A DNA stretch of 37,994 nucleotides, taken from positions 216,752 through 254,745 of the forward strand of contig JAFGPW010000004.1 in NCBI GenBank assembly GCA_016935985.1, written 5' to 3'. Positions 22,741 through 32,808 of the stretch are shown piece after piece. Position 1 is the stretch's first letter, and every line of letters begins with the position of its first letter. The notes under the pieces are model-generated. The model was not told where the DNA came from and made no database searches. It saw only the letters and a list, made by a program, of their open reading frames with translations. The DNA is from Candidatus Woesearchaeota archaeon (GTDB lineage: Archaea; Nanobdellota; Nanobdellia; Woesearchaeales; JAFGPW01). The translations under genes and the position numbers were made by a program.

Positions 22741-22920
22741 TCAGGGGAGATTGAGCCACGCGCCGCCCTGCGCATGGAGCAGGATCAGCACGATCATGAT
22801 GACGACCGCGAGGATGATGACATGGCCGGGCTTGATCTCAAAGCGGGACTTGTAGTCGTCGAAATACCTGACAAGGCCGCCCATGCCCGACGGCATCTGG
22901 ATCCTGTTGTCGCGCGCCAT
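22741..22920 (-). CDS. secG: Protein translocase subunit Sec61 beta
   Basis: 59 residues. The sequence reads MARDNRIQMPSGMGGLVRYF, then DDYKSRFEIKPGHVIILAVV and a hydrophobic helix ending LLHA. The PSGMGGLVRYFDD motif and the single C-terminal membrane helix (about residues 33-49) are diagnostic for archaeal Sec61 beta. It is an accessory subunit of the SecYE channel. A TATA box 26-32 bases upstream gives a leaderless mRNA. It appears to be co-transcribed with NAC. Confidence 0.93.
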   Translation of the reverse strand: MARDNRIQMPSGMGGLVRYFDDYKSRFEIKPGHVIILAVVIMIVLILLHAQGGAWLNLP

Positions 22921-22943
22921 CCTGCCCCTGGGAAAGGAGGGAC

Positions 22944-22954
22944 ACTATTTATAC
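22944..22954 (-). promoter_or_regulatory. TATA box for the Sec61 beta-NAC unit
   Basis: AGTATAAATAG on the minus strand is centred about 28 bases before ATG 22920. Confidence 0.6.
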
Positions 22955-23004
22955 TTTACTGCTGCGTCGCGCCGCCGCGCTGCCGTTCCGGAGAAGGAGA
23001 GAAG

Positions 23005-23340
23005 GTGGTGTCGGCCGGCTGTAAGCCGCCTTCTGTCGCAGGCGAACGCAGGACAGGATGTCCCTGCGCGGTCCTGCGCCGAAGCATTACACTGAGCGTC
23101 ACGATGGACTTGCACCGGCCAGGGCTCACCGTTTCATCCGTCCCCGGAAGAACGTCTGCCGGTCGTTCTCGATCCCATCGCTGGGAGCTTCGCTGGCGTC
23201 ATCCTCCTCCCGGGAGGTCTCGTTTCTGAGTGGTTGCCATCCCTTTCAGGATCTCACGATGAGGTGAGTGGCCTTTCGCGGTGGGCGGACTTTCCTCAGC
23301 CCCGTGAGGGACCGTGAGCTTCGCACCGGCCTACACCGGA
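23005..23340 (-). ncRNA. rnpB: RNase P RNA
   Basis: The minus strand carries the universal GAGGAAAGTCC block (+ strand 23287-23297) and a matching 3' conserved ACAGAAGGCGGCTTACAG block near 23015-23035. The ends pair: GGTGTaGGCCGG at the 5' side (23326-23337) with CCGGCCgACACC at the 3' side (23007-23018), forming P1. Length ~336 bases is normal for archaeal type A. A TATA box at 23357-23367 predicts a start close to 23337. It removes 5' leaders of tRNAs. Confidence 0.93.
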
Positions 23341-23355
23341 GCAGGGGATGCCGCT

Positions 23356-23367
23356 ATCCTTTATATA
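23356..23367 (-). promoter_or_regulatory. TATA box for RNase P RNA
   Basis: CATATATAAAGG on the minus strand is centred ~25 bases before the predicted RNA 5' end near 23337. Confidence 0.6.
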
Positions 23368-23425
23368 TGTTGTCTTCAGTATCCGAGAAAAAGGACGGCG
23401 GAATACAGCCTACTATGGCCGGCTG

Positions 23426-23746
23426 TCAGCGCCGCGCGAGCTCCTCGCGCAGCAGCTTGATCTCCTGGAGGCTCTCATGGGAGATGTCCTTGAGGAGTCG
23501 GGTCTCCTCCATATGCTCGCGGATGACAATCGCAAGCTCCTCCTTCACGTCCTCCATCGTCGCCGCGAGGATCACCATCACGATGAGCACGAGCCAGAGG
23601 AAGACGGTCTGGAGAAGGTTCCAGGTCATCGCCTGGTCCTCAGCGTAGAGGCCATTGATCAGGTTGAAGCCGAGGATGCCGATCCCGACCCCTACAATCA
23701 GGAGGATCAGCTCGAAGACGTTCGCCTTGCGGAAGGGGGATTTCAT
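23426..23746 (-). CDS. Small two-helix membrane protein with helical tail
   Basis: 106 residues. Two membrane helices (about 11-32, FELILLIVGVGIGILGFNLI, and 43-63, LLQTVFLWLVLIVMVILAA) are followed by a charged amphipathic helix rich in Glu/Lys/Leu (EDVKEELAIVIREHMEETRLL...) that could form a coiled coil in the cytoplasm. A TATA box at 23768-23776 is centred about 26 bases from the ATG, so the mRNA is leaderless. Function unknown. Confidence 0.7.
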   Translation of the reverse strand: MKSPFRKANVFELILLIVGVGIGILGFNLINGLYAEDQAMTWNLLQTVFLWLVLIVMVILAATMEDVKEELAIVIREHMEETRLLKDISHESLQEIKLLREELARR

Positions 23747-23766
23747 CAGGCATGCTGAGTGAGCGC

Positions 23767-23776
23767 GCTATAAAAA
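23767..23776 (-). promoter_or_regulatory. TATA box for the 106-residue membrane protein gene
   Basis: TGTTTTTATA on the minus strand is centred ~26 bases before ATG 23746, in the gap after the THUMP methyltransferase stop. Confidence 0.5.
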
Positions 23777-23779
23777 CAT

Positions 23780-24967
23780 TTATCGTTTCTCGCAAATGAT
23801 GACATGGCGTTCCTCGGTGAAATGCCTGCCGATCCTGACCGTGTGGTCAGACACGATGACGAGCCCCGCCTTCTTTATGAGCGGCGCAAGCGGCGTGCCG
23901 TGCATGAGCAGCGCCATCCGGCCCTTGGGGATGAGGATGTGCCATGCCTCATCGAGGAAGTCTCCATACAGCCGTTCCATGCGGCGATGGTCGGTGGCCT
24001 TCGAGAACTGCGGCGGGTCCGAGACGATGAAGGCGACCGAGCCGTCATCGTGCTTCGCGCCGAGATGGGCCGCGTCGTTCCTGCCTGATGAGACGATGCC
24101 GTCCACCTTGCCCGCCTTCGCGTTCTTCCTGACCGCAGCTATGCAGGAGACGTCGTGGTCAGAGGCGTGAATCGCAGGAAGCCGCCCTGCCGACGGGGAT
24201 CTCTCGGCGAGTGTCGCGGCCGGAGAGGGCCCTCCATACCTGATGAGATCGCCGAGCGGCGAGCGAGCGAGCTTGCGGCCGTTGACAGGCGCCCCTGAAG
24301 CGAGGTAGGCCGCCTCGATCGGGATGGTGCCGCACCCGCAAAAGGGGTCGATCAGGCTCCCTTGGCCCGCATACCCCACCATCCTGAGGAGCGACGCGGC
24401 CAGCACGCCGCCGATTGAGGCGCGGTGTGCGAAGAGCTTGTAGTCGCGCTTTGCGATATCGTCGACGAAGGCATCGATGCCGAAGTGGCAGGCATCCCCC
24501 ATCACCTGGCAGAAGAAGATGATGCGCGGCGCCTTCAGGTCGGCCGAAAACCGGCCTTCCGGGAGGCGCTCCTTGACGATCCGGAGAAGCTCCCGCTCGA
24601 AGGCGTCCCTGACGACCGCGCCGGTGCCGTCGACTTTTGCCGCCACGCGGAACGTGCATGGCCCTCCTCCGGAGAGCAATCGGGAGAGCGCCGGGCCGTC
24701 GAGGCCTGCCGCGACCGCCGCCGCCAACTCGTCCATGGTCGCGCCGTCGGCCCGGACGAGGCGGATGAAGACGCGCAGCGCGCACTGGACGCGCGCGAGA
24801 TAGTGGGGCAGGGTCTCGGTGCCGGAAAGCTCGGCCGTGACGACACCTGGTTCCTCAACGACGGACGTGACGGACGTGCTCAAGAGCTCCCGCATCTCCG
24901 CTGCGCATGCCGGCTCGAGGCCGGGATAGGTGGCGGCCGAGAGATGGAGCCCCGTGTCGGATGCCAT
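23780..24967 (-). CDS. THUMP-containing class I RNA methyltransferase with altered catalytic motif
   Basis: 395 residues. The N-terminal part has the TYPGLEPACAAEMREL start and a THUMP-like region (~50-150). The methyltransferase core begins with a RDYKLFAHRASIGGVLAASLLRMVGY segment, then IDPFCGCGTIPIEAA (SAM-binding) and IHASDHDVSCIAAVRKNAK. The catalytic (D/N)PPY motif reads SDPPQFSK, so Tyr/Phe is replaced by Gln. Relatives methylate guanine N2 in tRNA or rRNA (Trm14/RlmL-like). It starts 7 bases after the gyrA stop and is likely co-transcribed. Confidence 0.8.
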   Translation of the reverse strand: MASDTGLHLSAATYPGLEPACAAEMRELLSTSVTSVVEEPGVVTAELSGTETLPHYLARVQCALRVFIRLVRADGATMDELAAAVAAGLDGPALSRLLSGGGPCTFRVAAKVDGTGAVVRDAFERELLRIVKERLPEGRFSADLKAPRIIFFCQVMGDACHFGIDAFVDDIAKRDYKLFAHRASIGGVLAASLLRMVGYAGQGSLIDPFCGCGTIPIEAAYLASGAPVNGRKLARSPLGDLIRYGGPSPAATLAERSPSAGRLPAIHASDHDVSCIAAVRKNAKAGKVDGIVSSGRNDAAHLGAKHDDGSVAFIVSDPPQFSKATDHRRMERLYGDFLDEAWHILIPKGRMALLMHGTPLAPLIKKAGLVIVSDHTVRIGRHFTEERHVIICEKR

Positions 24968-24974
24968 GGTGGGA

Positions 24975-27437
<2,463 letters not shown>

Positions 27438-27542
27438 TTTCGAGTATGATCGGGTATGTCGGGGAGAAGGGAACCGCCGTCGGAGAGGCGTCAACAGAAG
27501 ACGTCTGCAGGCATGGTTTCCATGCCGATGCGAATGACCAGG

Positions 27543-27552
27543 TATTTATAAA
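27543..27552 (-). promoter_or_regulatory. TATA box for gyrA
   Basis: GTTTATAAATACC on the minus strand predicts transcription from about 27522, 85 bases before the gyrA ATG. Confidence 0.55.
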
Positions 27553-27601
27553 CGTTTTGGTCTGTTTCAGAGGAGAATCGGTGTTCGGGAGGCAGCAGGA
27601 T

Positions 27602-28648
27602 TCAGAGGTCAGGATTCTTCTTCTCCTCCCGCTTCTCCTCCTCCTTCAGGTCGTTCTCGATCTCGTCGAGAAGGGGGTTCGGCTCGTCGTCATCGGTCCC
27701 CTCGCCCTTCGCTCCATCAAGGGCTCCTCCCGTGCCTTCGGCGTCCTTCGCCCCTCTGTCCACGTCGGCTTCAGCCTCCCCGTCGTCCGGCCTCTTCCCC
27801 TCCGGTTCGTTGTCTGCGACAGCGTGCTCCGGCCTGGGCTCGACGAAGGTGTCAGGGCCCTTCGGCCCCCTTTCCTCAGGGGCCCCATCATCCTCGACGT
27901 CCTGCGCGCCTCCCTCATCCGCGTCCTGCCCCTCGTCAGATCCGTCGTCGGGCTCCTCCTCGAGGACGACCTTCGGAAGCGGCCTCACGACGATCCTCTC
28001 GCCCGCAGCGCCCTTTTCCTCATCGTCGTCCGCCGCCTTCTCCTCCTCTCCTTGCGGCTCCTCGAACACCTCGAGCGGACCGAGCCGCTCGGTGTGGCCG
28101 AAGGTGTCGATCGTCTTCTGCTTCTCTGGCGGCTCGTCGGGCAGGTCCTCGAAGTCGGCGAAGAGCTTGTCGAGGTCCTCTTTCCCCTCGAGGTCGAAGT
28201 AGTCGAAGAACTTCTGGGTGAGCTTGAGGAGATAGGTGCGGCCGTGCCGCTCCTTCACGATGAAGCCCATGGCCTCGAGCTCCTTGATGTGGTCGTAGGC
28301 CTTGTTGGTCCTGATCTTGACGAGGTCCGCCTGGTGGATGGGCGACTTCCAGGCGAGCGTCGCGAGCGTCTCCATGACGGTCTTCGAGAGCTCGGTGTTC
28401 GGGACGATCTTCCGCACGAGCGCCATGTAGCTCTCGCGCACGGTGATCTTGTAGGTGCCCGCCTCCTCGACGAGCATGAGCGACGACTTCTCGTCGTCAT
28501 AGCGCTTCTTCAGGCTCGCGAGCGAGGATGTGAGATGGCGCGTGTCATGGATGCCCGTGAGGTCCCTGAGCTCGTCGAGCGAGACCTTCCTCCCCGAGGA
28601 GAAGAGGATCGCCTCGACCTTGTTCTCATCGCCGGTCTTTGCCGCCAT
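27602..28648 (-). CDS. scpB: ScpB (segregation and condensation protein B) with long acidic tail
   Basis: 348 residues, much longer than typical ScpB (~180-200). Residues ~1-165 carry the two winged-helix domains (NKVEAILFSSGRKVSLDELRDLTG, TVMETLATLAWKSPIHQADLVKIRTNKAYDHIKELEAMGFI, HGRTYLLKLTQKFFDYF). The last ~170 residues are highly acidic, Asp/Glu/Gly/Pro-rich, low-complexity and probably disordered. ScpB works with ScpA as the kleisin part of SMC complexes. ATG 28648 is taken over 28657; it overlaps scpA by 23 bases. No smc gene is in the window. Confidence 0.9.
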   Translation of the reverse strand: MAAKTGDENKVEAILFSSGRKVSLDELRDLTGIHDTRHLTSSLASLKKRYDDEKSSLMLVEEAGTYKITVRESYMALVRKIVPNTELSKTVMETLATLAWKSPIHQADLVKIRTNKAYDHIKELEAMGFIVKERHGRTYLLKLTQKFFDYFDLEGKEDLDKLFADFEDLPDEPPEKQKTIDTFGHTERLGPLEVFEEPQGEEEKAADDDEEKGAAGERIVVRPLPKVVLEEEPDDGSDEGQDADEGGAQDVEDDGAPEERGPKGPDTFVEPRPEHAVADNEPEGKRPDDGEAEADVDRGAKDAEGTGGALDGAKGEGTDDDEPNPLLDEIENDLKEEEKREEKKNPDL

Positions 28649-29285
28649 CCGTGCCACCGCCCTTCGCTCCCGGCCTGGCCGCCGGGTGATAGATCTCGCC
28701 TTCCTTCCGCACTTTTCCCATCCTCTCGAGCCCTGCCATGAACTGCTCCATCTGGTCCTTCGGGACGCCGAGCGCCTTCTGGAGGAAGGAAAAATCCCTC
28801 GGCTTGATGATGAGATGGGAGAGCACCGCGTTCTGAACGACGAGGTTCGTGTTCTTTGTGTGCACTTTCACCTCCTGCCGGGACGTCTTCGCCACCATGT
28901 CGATCTGGTGCAGCCGCGCCTGGAGGTCGTTGAGGAAACCGGCAAACTCGCGCGACTGGAATTTGAGGACCGTCGGCTCGATGACCTCGATCGAGGAGGG
29001 CATGTAGTCGAAGCAGAACCAGAAGAGCTTCTCCATCCTCTTCGCCCACGCCTCGATCTCGACGAAGGTCGAGTACATCCCGGTCTCCAGCTTCTCGGCC
29101 TTCGAGAACTCCTTCTTGAGGACCGTTATCTCCTCGTCCCCCTCGATGCTCCTGACATACTCCCGGATTGCCTTCTCGATGTGCTCCGCAGGCTGGCCGA
29201 GGACCTCGATGATGGAGCGGAAGAGGACGTAGCCTGCCTCGATCCGCGCAGGGTCGGAGAGCCGCTCTTTTTCCTTGATTGTCAT
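28626..29285 (-). CDS. scpA: ScpA (kleisin subunit of the SMC complex)
   Basis: 219 residues. The N-terminal half has a helical SMC-binding region, the middle has AWAKRMEKLFWFCFDYMPSS and FKSREFAGFLNDL-type helices, and the C-terminal winged helix carries VLSHLIIKPRDFSFLQKALGVPKDQMEQFMAGLERMGKV. It bridges SMC heads. Its assignment rests partly on the adjacent scpB. A TATA box at 29308-29317 is ~27 bases from the ATG. Confidence 0.8.
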   Translation of the reverse strand: MTIKEKERLSDPARIEAGYVLFRSIIEVLGQPAEHIEKAIREYVRSIEGDEEITVLKKEFSKAEKLETGMYSTFVEIEAWAKRMEKLFWFCFDYMPSSIEVIEPTVLKFQSREFAGFLNDLQARLHQIDMVAKTSRQEVKVHTKNTNLVVQNAVLSHLIIKPRDFSFLQKALGVPKDQMEQFMAGLERMGKVRKEGEIYHPAARPGAKGGGTDGGKDRR

Positions 29286-29307
29286 GGGCCGGATAAAGCT
29301 CGGGGTG

Positions 29308-29317
29308 TTTAAAAAGG
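29308..29317 (-). promoter_or_regulatory. TATA box for scpA-scpB
   Basis: CTTTTTAAAC on the minus strand is centred ~27 bases before ATG 29285. Confidence 0.6.
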
Positions 29318-29324
29318 TATCGGT

Positions 29325-31097
29325 TCATCCTGCTCCCCTCTTCCTCGTCGCGAAGATGATCGCCCCAAGGAGGAGCAGGCCGGCGAAGAGGTAGGGGGCG
29401 AGACGCCGAGCCGTATACGAAGATCCCTCATACGCCTCGATCGGGCGCGCGGGCGCGACGAGCGCACCGGTCAGGGGGAGCGGCGATGCCGCCGGGGCAG
29501 CTGCTGCCCGCCCTTTCTCAGGGTCCCCGGCAGCAGGAATACTGTCGAAGGGGCTGACATTGATTGTGAAGGTCTTGGTGTAGGGGTTCTGGTTGCCTTC
29601 CTTGAGAAGCTCTGCCTTGAGCATGAGCCGGCCTGTCCGGTTCCCGATCGGCGAGGCGAGCGCGAACGTGAATCCCGCCCCGGGCGGCACCGTCGCTTCC
29701 TGCAGGTTGTCCTTCGCGTTCTCCACATCGATGCGCCCGTCATGGATGTGGCTCCACGCGGAGAGCGACACTGGCTTCCCTCCTCCGTTCACGATGCGTA
29801 TCTCGACCGTCGCTGTCTCCTCCGGAAGGTAGGAGGACCGCGTGAGGTTGAAGGCATAGGCGAATCCCTTCCCCGCCGATGCGGTGCCAGCGACAGCACT
29901 ACTGCCAGGGGCCTTCTCCTCCACAGCAGGCAGGCAGCCGTCCCAATCCAAGGGGAACGCCTCCGTGTCCTTCTTGCCAAGCCCCTCGACGACTATTCTT
30001 GCATCACCACCCTTGCCGGAAAGGCGGCAGTAGTCTTTCAGGAGGAGCGGGACCGTGATCTGGGCCGCAGAGCCCTTCTGAGAGAGGCTGAGCTGGACCG
30101 TGCTGGATATCCGCTCATGGAACAGCGCATAGACCGAGACCACGCGCTTGGACGTGTCCCCTTTCTCGATGTCGAGCAGGACGTCGATCGTCTCCCCGAC
30201 CGATGCGACGCCGTCCTTGCCGAGGGCGATGCTGTCTATCCTGACGCGCGTCTCCGGCTCGTGCCGCTCGCCCTTGACGACGAGGAGCGCCGACGATCCG
30301 TTCTCCGGCGGCAGGCAGTCCCCAGAGGCGTTGACGAGCCGGTTCTTGACGATGAAGGCGCCGATAGGGCCTTCCAGTTTCGGGGTGTAGGATTTCATGT
30401 TGAGGTTGGCGGTGACATACGGCTGCTTGACGATGTCGCCGAAGAGGTCCTCGATCCAGTACTCGATCGCGAAGGTCTGCGGCCTCGGCTCCAGCGTGTT
30501 GCCGAACCTGATCTGCTCGCCCGGCAGGTAGATCGTCTTCTCGGTCTCGATCCCGATCATGAGCCGGCAGGTGCTGTTCGCATACTCAAGAGCAGAGCCG
30601 TTCTGCCCGTCGACCGTGAGCGCGTCGTTCGGAGCGCAGGGCGTCCCTCCAGGAGCCCTGCTCGCCTGCCAGGAACCGTTGACCAAGGAGAGCGAGTGCC
30701 CGTCCGGGATCGCAGCCGCGGAGGCATCGTACGAGGCTGTCGCGATCGCCGTCCGGCTCACCAAGATCGTTATCGTGTCGCCATCGTTCCCCAGCCCGTT
30801 CCCGATCGCCGCCCCTAGGGAATAGGCCGTGCAGCCGAGCCCAGAGAGGTTGAACCCATCCTCGACGATGAGGGCGAAGCCCGAGGTCCCGTTCTGGAGC
30901 AGGACGAGCGTATCGTTCGCGTGGGAGTCGGCGATCACCCATCCGGAGAGGTCTTCGGCACCAGTGACTTCGATGAACTCCCTGTTGTTGTCGGCTCCGG
31001 CAGGGTCGAAGAGTATCTCGGTGATGGTCAGGTTCCCTGAGCCGGTGGCGAGGATGATTGCGATTGTCCAGAGCAGGGGCAGAACAGGATGTCTCAT
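29325..31097 (-). CDS. Secreted lamin-tail-domain protein with C-terminal membrane anchor
   Basis: 590 residues. An N-terminal signal sequence (VLPLLWTIAIILATGSGNLTI) leads into a lamin-tail (LTD) domain, ~22-140: ITEILFDPAGADNNREFIEVTG, LSGWVIADSHAND, and GFALIVEDGF. Several beta-sandwich repeats follow (~180-530). The C-terminus has one membrane helix (LAPYLFAGLLLLGAIIFA) followed by a basic RKRGAG tail. It sits on the cell surface with its body outside. LTD domains occur in exported proteins and near nucleases; here no nuclease motif is seen. Leaderless promoter at 31120-31130. Confidence 0.8.
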   Translation of the reverse strand: MRHPVLPLLWTIAIILATGSGNLTITEILFDPAGADNNREFIEVTGAEDLSGWVIADSHANDTLVLLQNGTSGFALIVEDGFNLSGLGCTAYSLGAAIGNGLGNDGDTITILVSRTAIATASYDASAAAIPDGHSLSLVNGSWQASRAPGGTPCAPNDALTVDGQNGSALEYANSTCRLMIGIETEKTIYLPGEQIRFGNTLEPRPQTFAIEYWIEDLFGDIVKQPYVTANLNMKSYTPKLEGPIGAFIVKNRLVNASGDCLPPENGSSALLVVKGERHEPETRVRIDSIALGKDGVASVGETIDVLLDIEKGDTSKRVVSVYALFHERISSTVQLSLSQKGSAAQITVPLLLKDYCRLSGKGGDARIVVEGLGKKDTEAFPLDWDGCLPAVEEKAPGSSAVAGTASAGKGFAYAFNLTRSSYLPEETATVEIRIVNGGGKPVSLSAWSHIHDGRIDVENAKDNLQEATVPPGAGFTFALASPIGNRTGRLMLKAELLKEGNQNPYTKTFTINVSPFDSIPAAGDPEKGRAAAAPAASPLPLTGALVAPARPIEAYEGSSYTARRLAPYLFAGLLLLGAIIFATRKRGAG

Positions 31098-31119
31098 GCA
31101 GAGCAGCAGGCCACTGCCG

Positions 31120-31130
31120 GTTAATATTGA
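31120..31130 (-). promoter_or_regulatory. TATA-like element for the lamin-tail protein gene
   Basis: TCAATATTAAC on the minus strand is centred ~28 bases before ATG 31097. Confidence 0.45.
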
Positions 31131-31173
31131 TGATTCGGGCGTTTCCGGAAATATGCCGTTGGCTTCCGGAGGC

Positions 31174-31746
31174 TCATAGGATGAGGAAGAGCGCTGTCTC
31201 GATGCCTGCGCCGACCACGATGAGCGGCAGTATCAGGAAGACGAAGACCTTCGCCGCATCCGCGTAGGCGGCAGCGTATTTCTCGGCGGTCGGACGCCGG
31301 AAGACGATCAGGCCGATTGCGAGGCCGAGCGTGTAGGCGAAGAGCACCGCCGGCAGCTCGAAGATGCCGTGCGGCAGGACCTTGAGCGCGACGAGGGGCG
31401 ACCCATCTGCCATGCGTCCGACGATGACCGAGCCGACGAGATAGCCGTTCATCATGAGCGAGAGGATTGGGACAACGCCGAGGAACGCCCCGAGGAGCAG
31501 CGAGGTCGCGGCGGCGCGCAGGTTTGTCCCGAAGATGTAGGCGAAGAGCCCCGGCCAGGAGAGCAGGGCTGTGTCGCTGACAAGGCGTCCGGTGACCCTC
31601 GAGACGAAGGGGCTGTAGGCGTCGGGGAAGAGGAGGCCGAGCAGGACCGAGAACAGGTACATGACCGTGACGGCAAGGAGGAGCCGGCGATGCCGGACGA
31701 TGACTCGTGCGGCGTCACGAACCGGCCACCAGAAGGAGGCTGTCAT
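31174..31746 (-). CDS. SpoIIM-family membrane protein (DUF95)
   Basis: 190 residues, about five hydrophobic segments. Core features are a first helix (LLLAVTVMYLFSVLLGLLFPDAYSPF), FAYIFGTNLRAAATSLLLGAFLGVVPILSLMMNGYLVG, and LVALKVLPHGIFELPAVLFAYTLGLAIGLIVF, whose HGIFELPA motif marks the SpoIIM/DUF95 family. Role in archaea unknown. The ATG overlaps the AmrS stop by four bases (ATGA), so the two are coupled. The in-frame start at 31752 is rejected. Confidence 0.88.
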   Translation of the reverse strand: MTASFWWPVRDAARVIVRHRRLLLAVTVMYLFSVLLGLLFPDAYSPFVSRVTGRLVSDTALLSWPGLFAYIFGTNLRAAATSLLLGAFLGVVPILSLMMNGYLVGSVIVGRMADGSPLVALKVLPHGIFELPAVLFAYTLGLAIGLIVFRRPTAEKYAAAYADAAKVFVFLILPLIVVGAGIETALFLIL

Positions 31747-32753
31747 GCCCACATCCCTCTAATCCTCGTCCCGCACCGCGGGCACGCGCCGTCCTGCAGG
31801 CCGTTCTTGATCACGCCAAAGCCGCTCCGGACGATGAGCGTCTCGCCGCACGAGGGGCAGACGGTGTCCTCGCCGCCGGCGAGCGCGATGTTGCCCAAAT
31901 AGACATGGTCGAGCCGCTCCTGCGCGATCCTCCTCGCCTCGAGCAGGGTCCCCTTCGGCGTCGGCGGGACGGCGGCCATGCGATAGTGGGGGAAGAAGCG
32001 CGAGAGGTGGAGCGGGACATCCCGCCCCGCGCGGTCAGCGAGCCAGTCCACGAGCTGCCTGAGCTGTTCCGGCGAGTCGTTCTTTCCGGGGATGAGCAGG
32101 TTCGTCACTTCGAGCCAGGTGTCGGACCGCGCGACAGCCTCGATGGTGGCGAGGACCGGCTTGAGCTCGCCGGCGCACACCTTCCGGTAGAACGCAGGGT
32201 CGAATCCCTTGAGGTCGACGTTCGCCGCGTCGATGAGGGGGAGGAGCTTCGCGAGTGGCGCCGGATTGATGAAGCCGTTCGTGACGATGATGTTCTTCAG
32301 CCCGGCGTTTCGCGCGAGCCGCGCGCAGTCGAGGACGTACTCGTAGAAGACGGTCGGCTCGTTGTAGGTGTAGGCGATCGCCTCGCATCCCTTCTGCCTC
32401 GCGAGCTCGACGACGGTCTCGGGGTGCGCCTCATAGTCCTGCACCTCGCCCGGCTTCGCCCGCGCTATCCCCGCGTTCTGGCAGTACAGGCAGCCGAGGT
32501 TGCAGCCGACGGTGCCTATCGAGAGCGTGCGAGCGCCTGGCAGGAAGTGGAAGAGCGGCTTCTTCTCGATCGGGTCGATGCTGATCGAGCAGGGCCGGGC
32601 GTATACGAGGCTGACGAGCGTTCCCCCATCGTTCCTCCTGACGCCGCAGAAGCCGACAGTCCCGTCAGGTATCACGCAGAATTTCGGGCAGAGGGTACAG
32701 CGCACGGTCTCGGGCTTGCCCGGGAGCGGCTCGTAGAACTGGGCGGCATGCAT
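31743..32753 (-). CDS. amrS: AmmeMemoRadiSam system radical SAM enzyme
   Basis: 336 residues. The radical SAM Cys motif is GTVGCNLGCLYCQN (CxxxCxxC, ~residues 75-88). Before it stands an extra Cys set CTLCPKFC (~20-27). The C-terminus has a zinc ribbon (CPSCGE ... CPRCGT). The family works with Memo-like and AMMECR1-like partners, not seen here; the reaction is not established. A TATA-like TATTAATAG about 25 bases upstream shows its own promoter, so it is not part of the pyrimidine operon. Confidence 0.92.
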   Translation of the reverse strand: MHAAQFYEPLPGKPETVRCTLCPKFCVIPDGTVGFCGVRRNDGGTLVSLVYARPCSISIDPIEKKPLFHFLPGARTLSIGTVGCNLGCLYCQNAGIARAKPGEVQDYEAHPETVVELARQKGCEAIAYTYNEPTVFYEYVLDCARLARNAGLKNIIVTNGFINPAPLAKLLPLIDAANVDLKGFDPAFYRKVCAGELKPVLATIEAVARSDTWLEVTNLLIPGKNDSPEQLRQLVDWLADRAGRDVPLHLSRFFPHYRMAAVPPTPKGTLLEARRIAQERLDHVYLGNIALAGGEDTVCPSCGETLIVRSGFGVIKNGLQDGACPRCGTRIRGMWA

Positions 32754-32767
32754 GAAGCTAGGGAGGG

Positions 32768-32780
32768 GCGCGCGCTATTA
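32768..32780 (-). promoter_or_regulatory. TATA-like element for amrS
   Basis: AACTATTAATAGC on the minus strand is centred about 22 bases before ATG 32753. Confidence 0.45.
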
Positions 32781-32808
32781 ATAGTTTGCGGAACCCGCGG
32801 TTCACGGT

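Noticed and set aside
22990-23650. Open frames over 22990-23340
   Set aside because: They are RNase P RNA read in protein frames.
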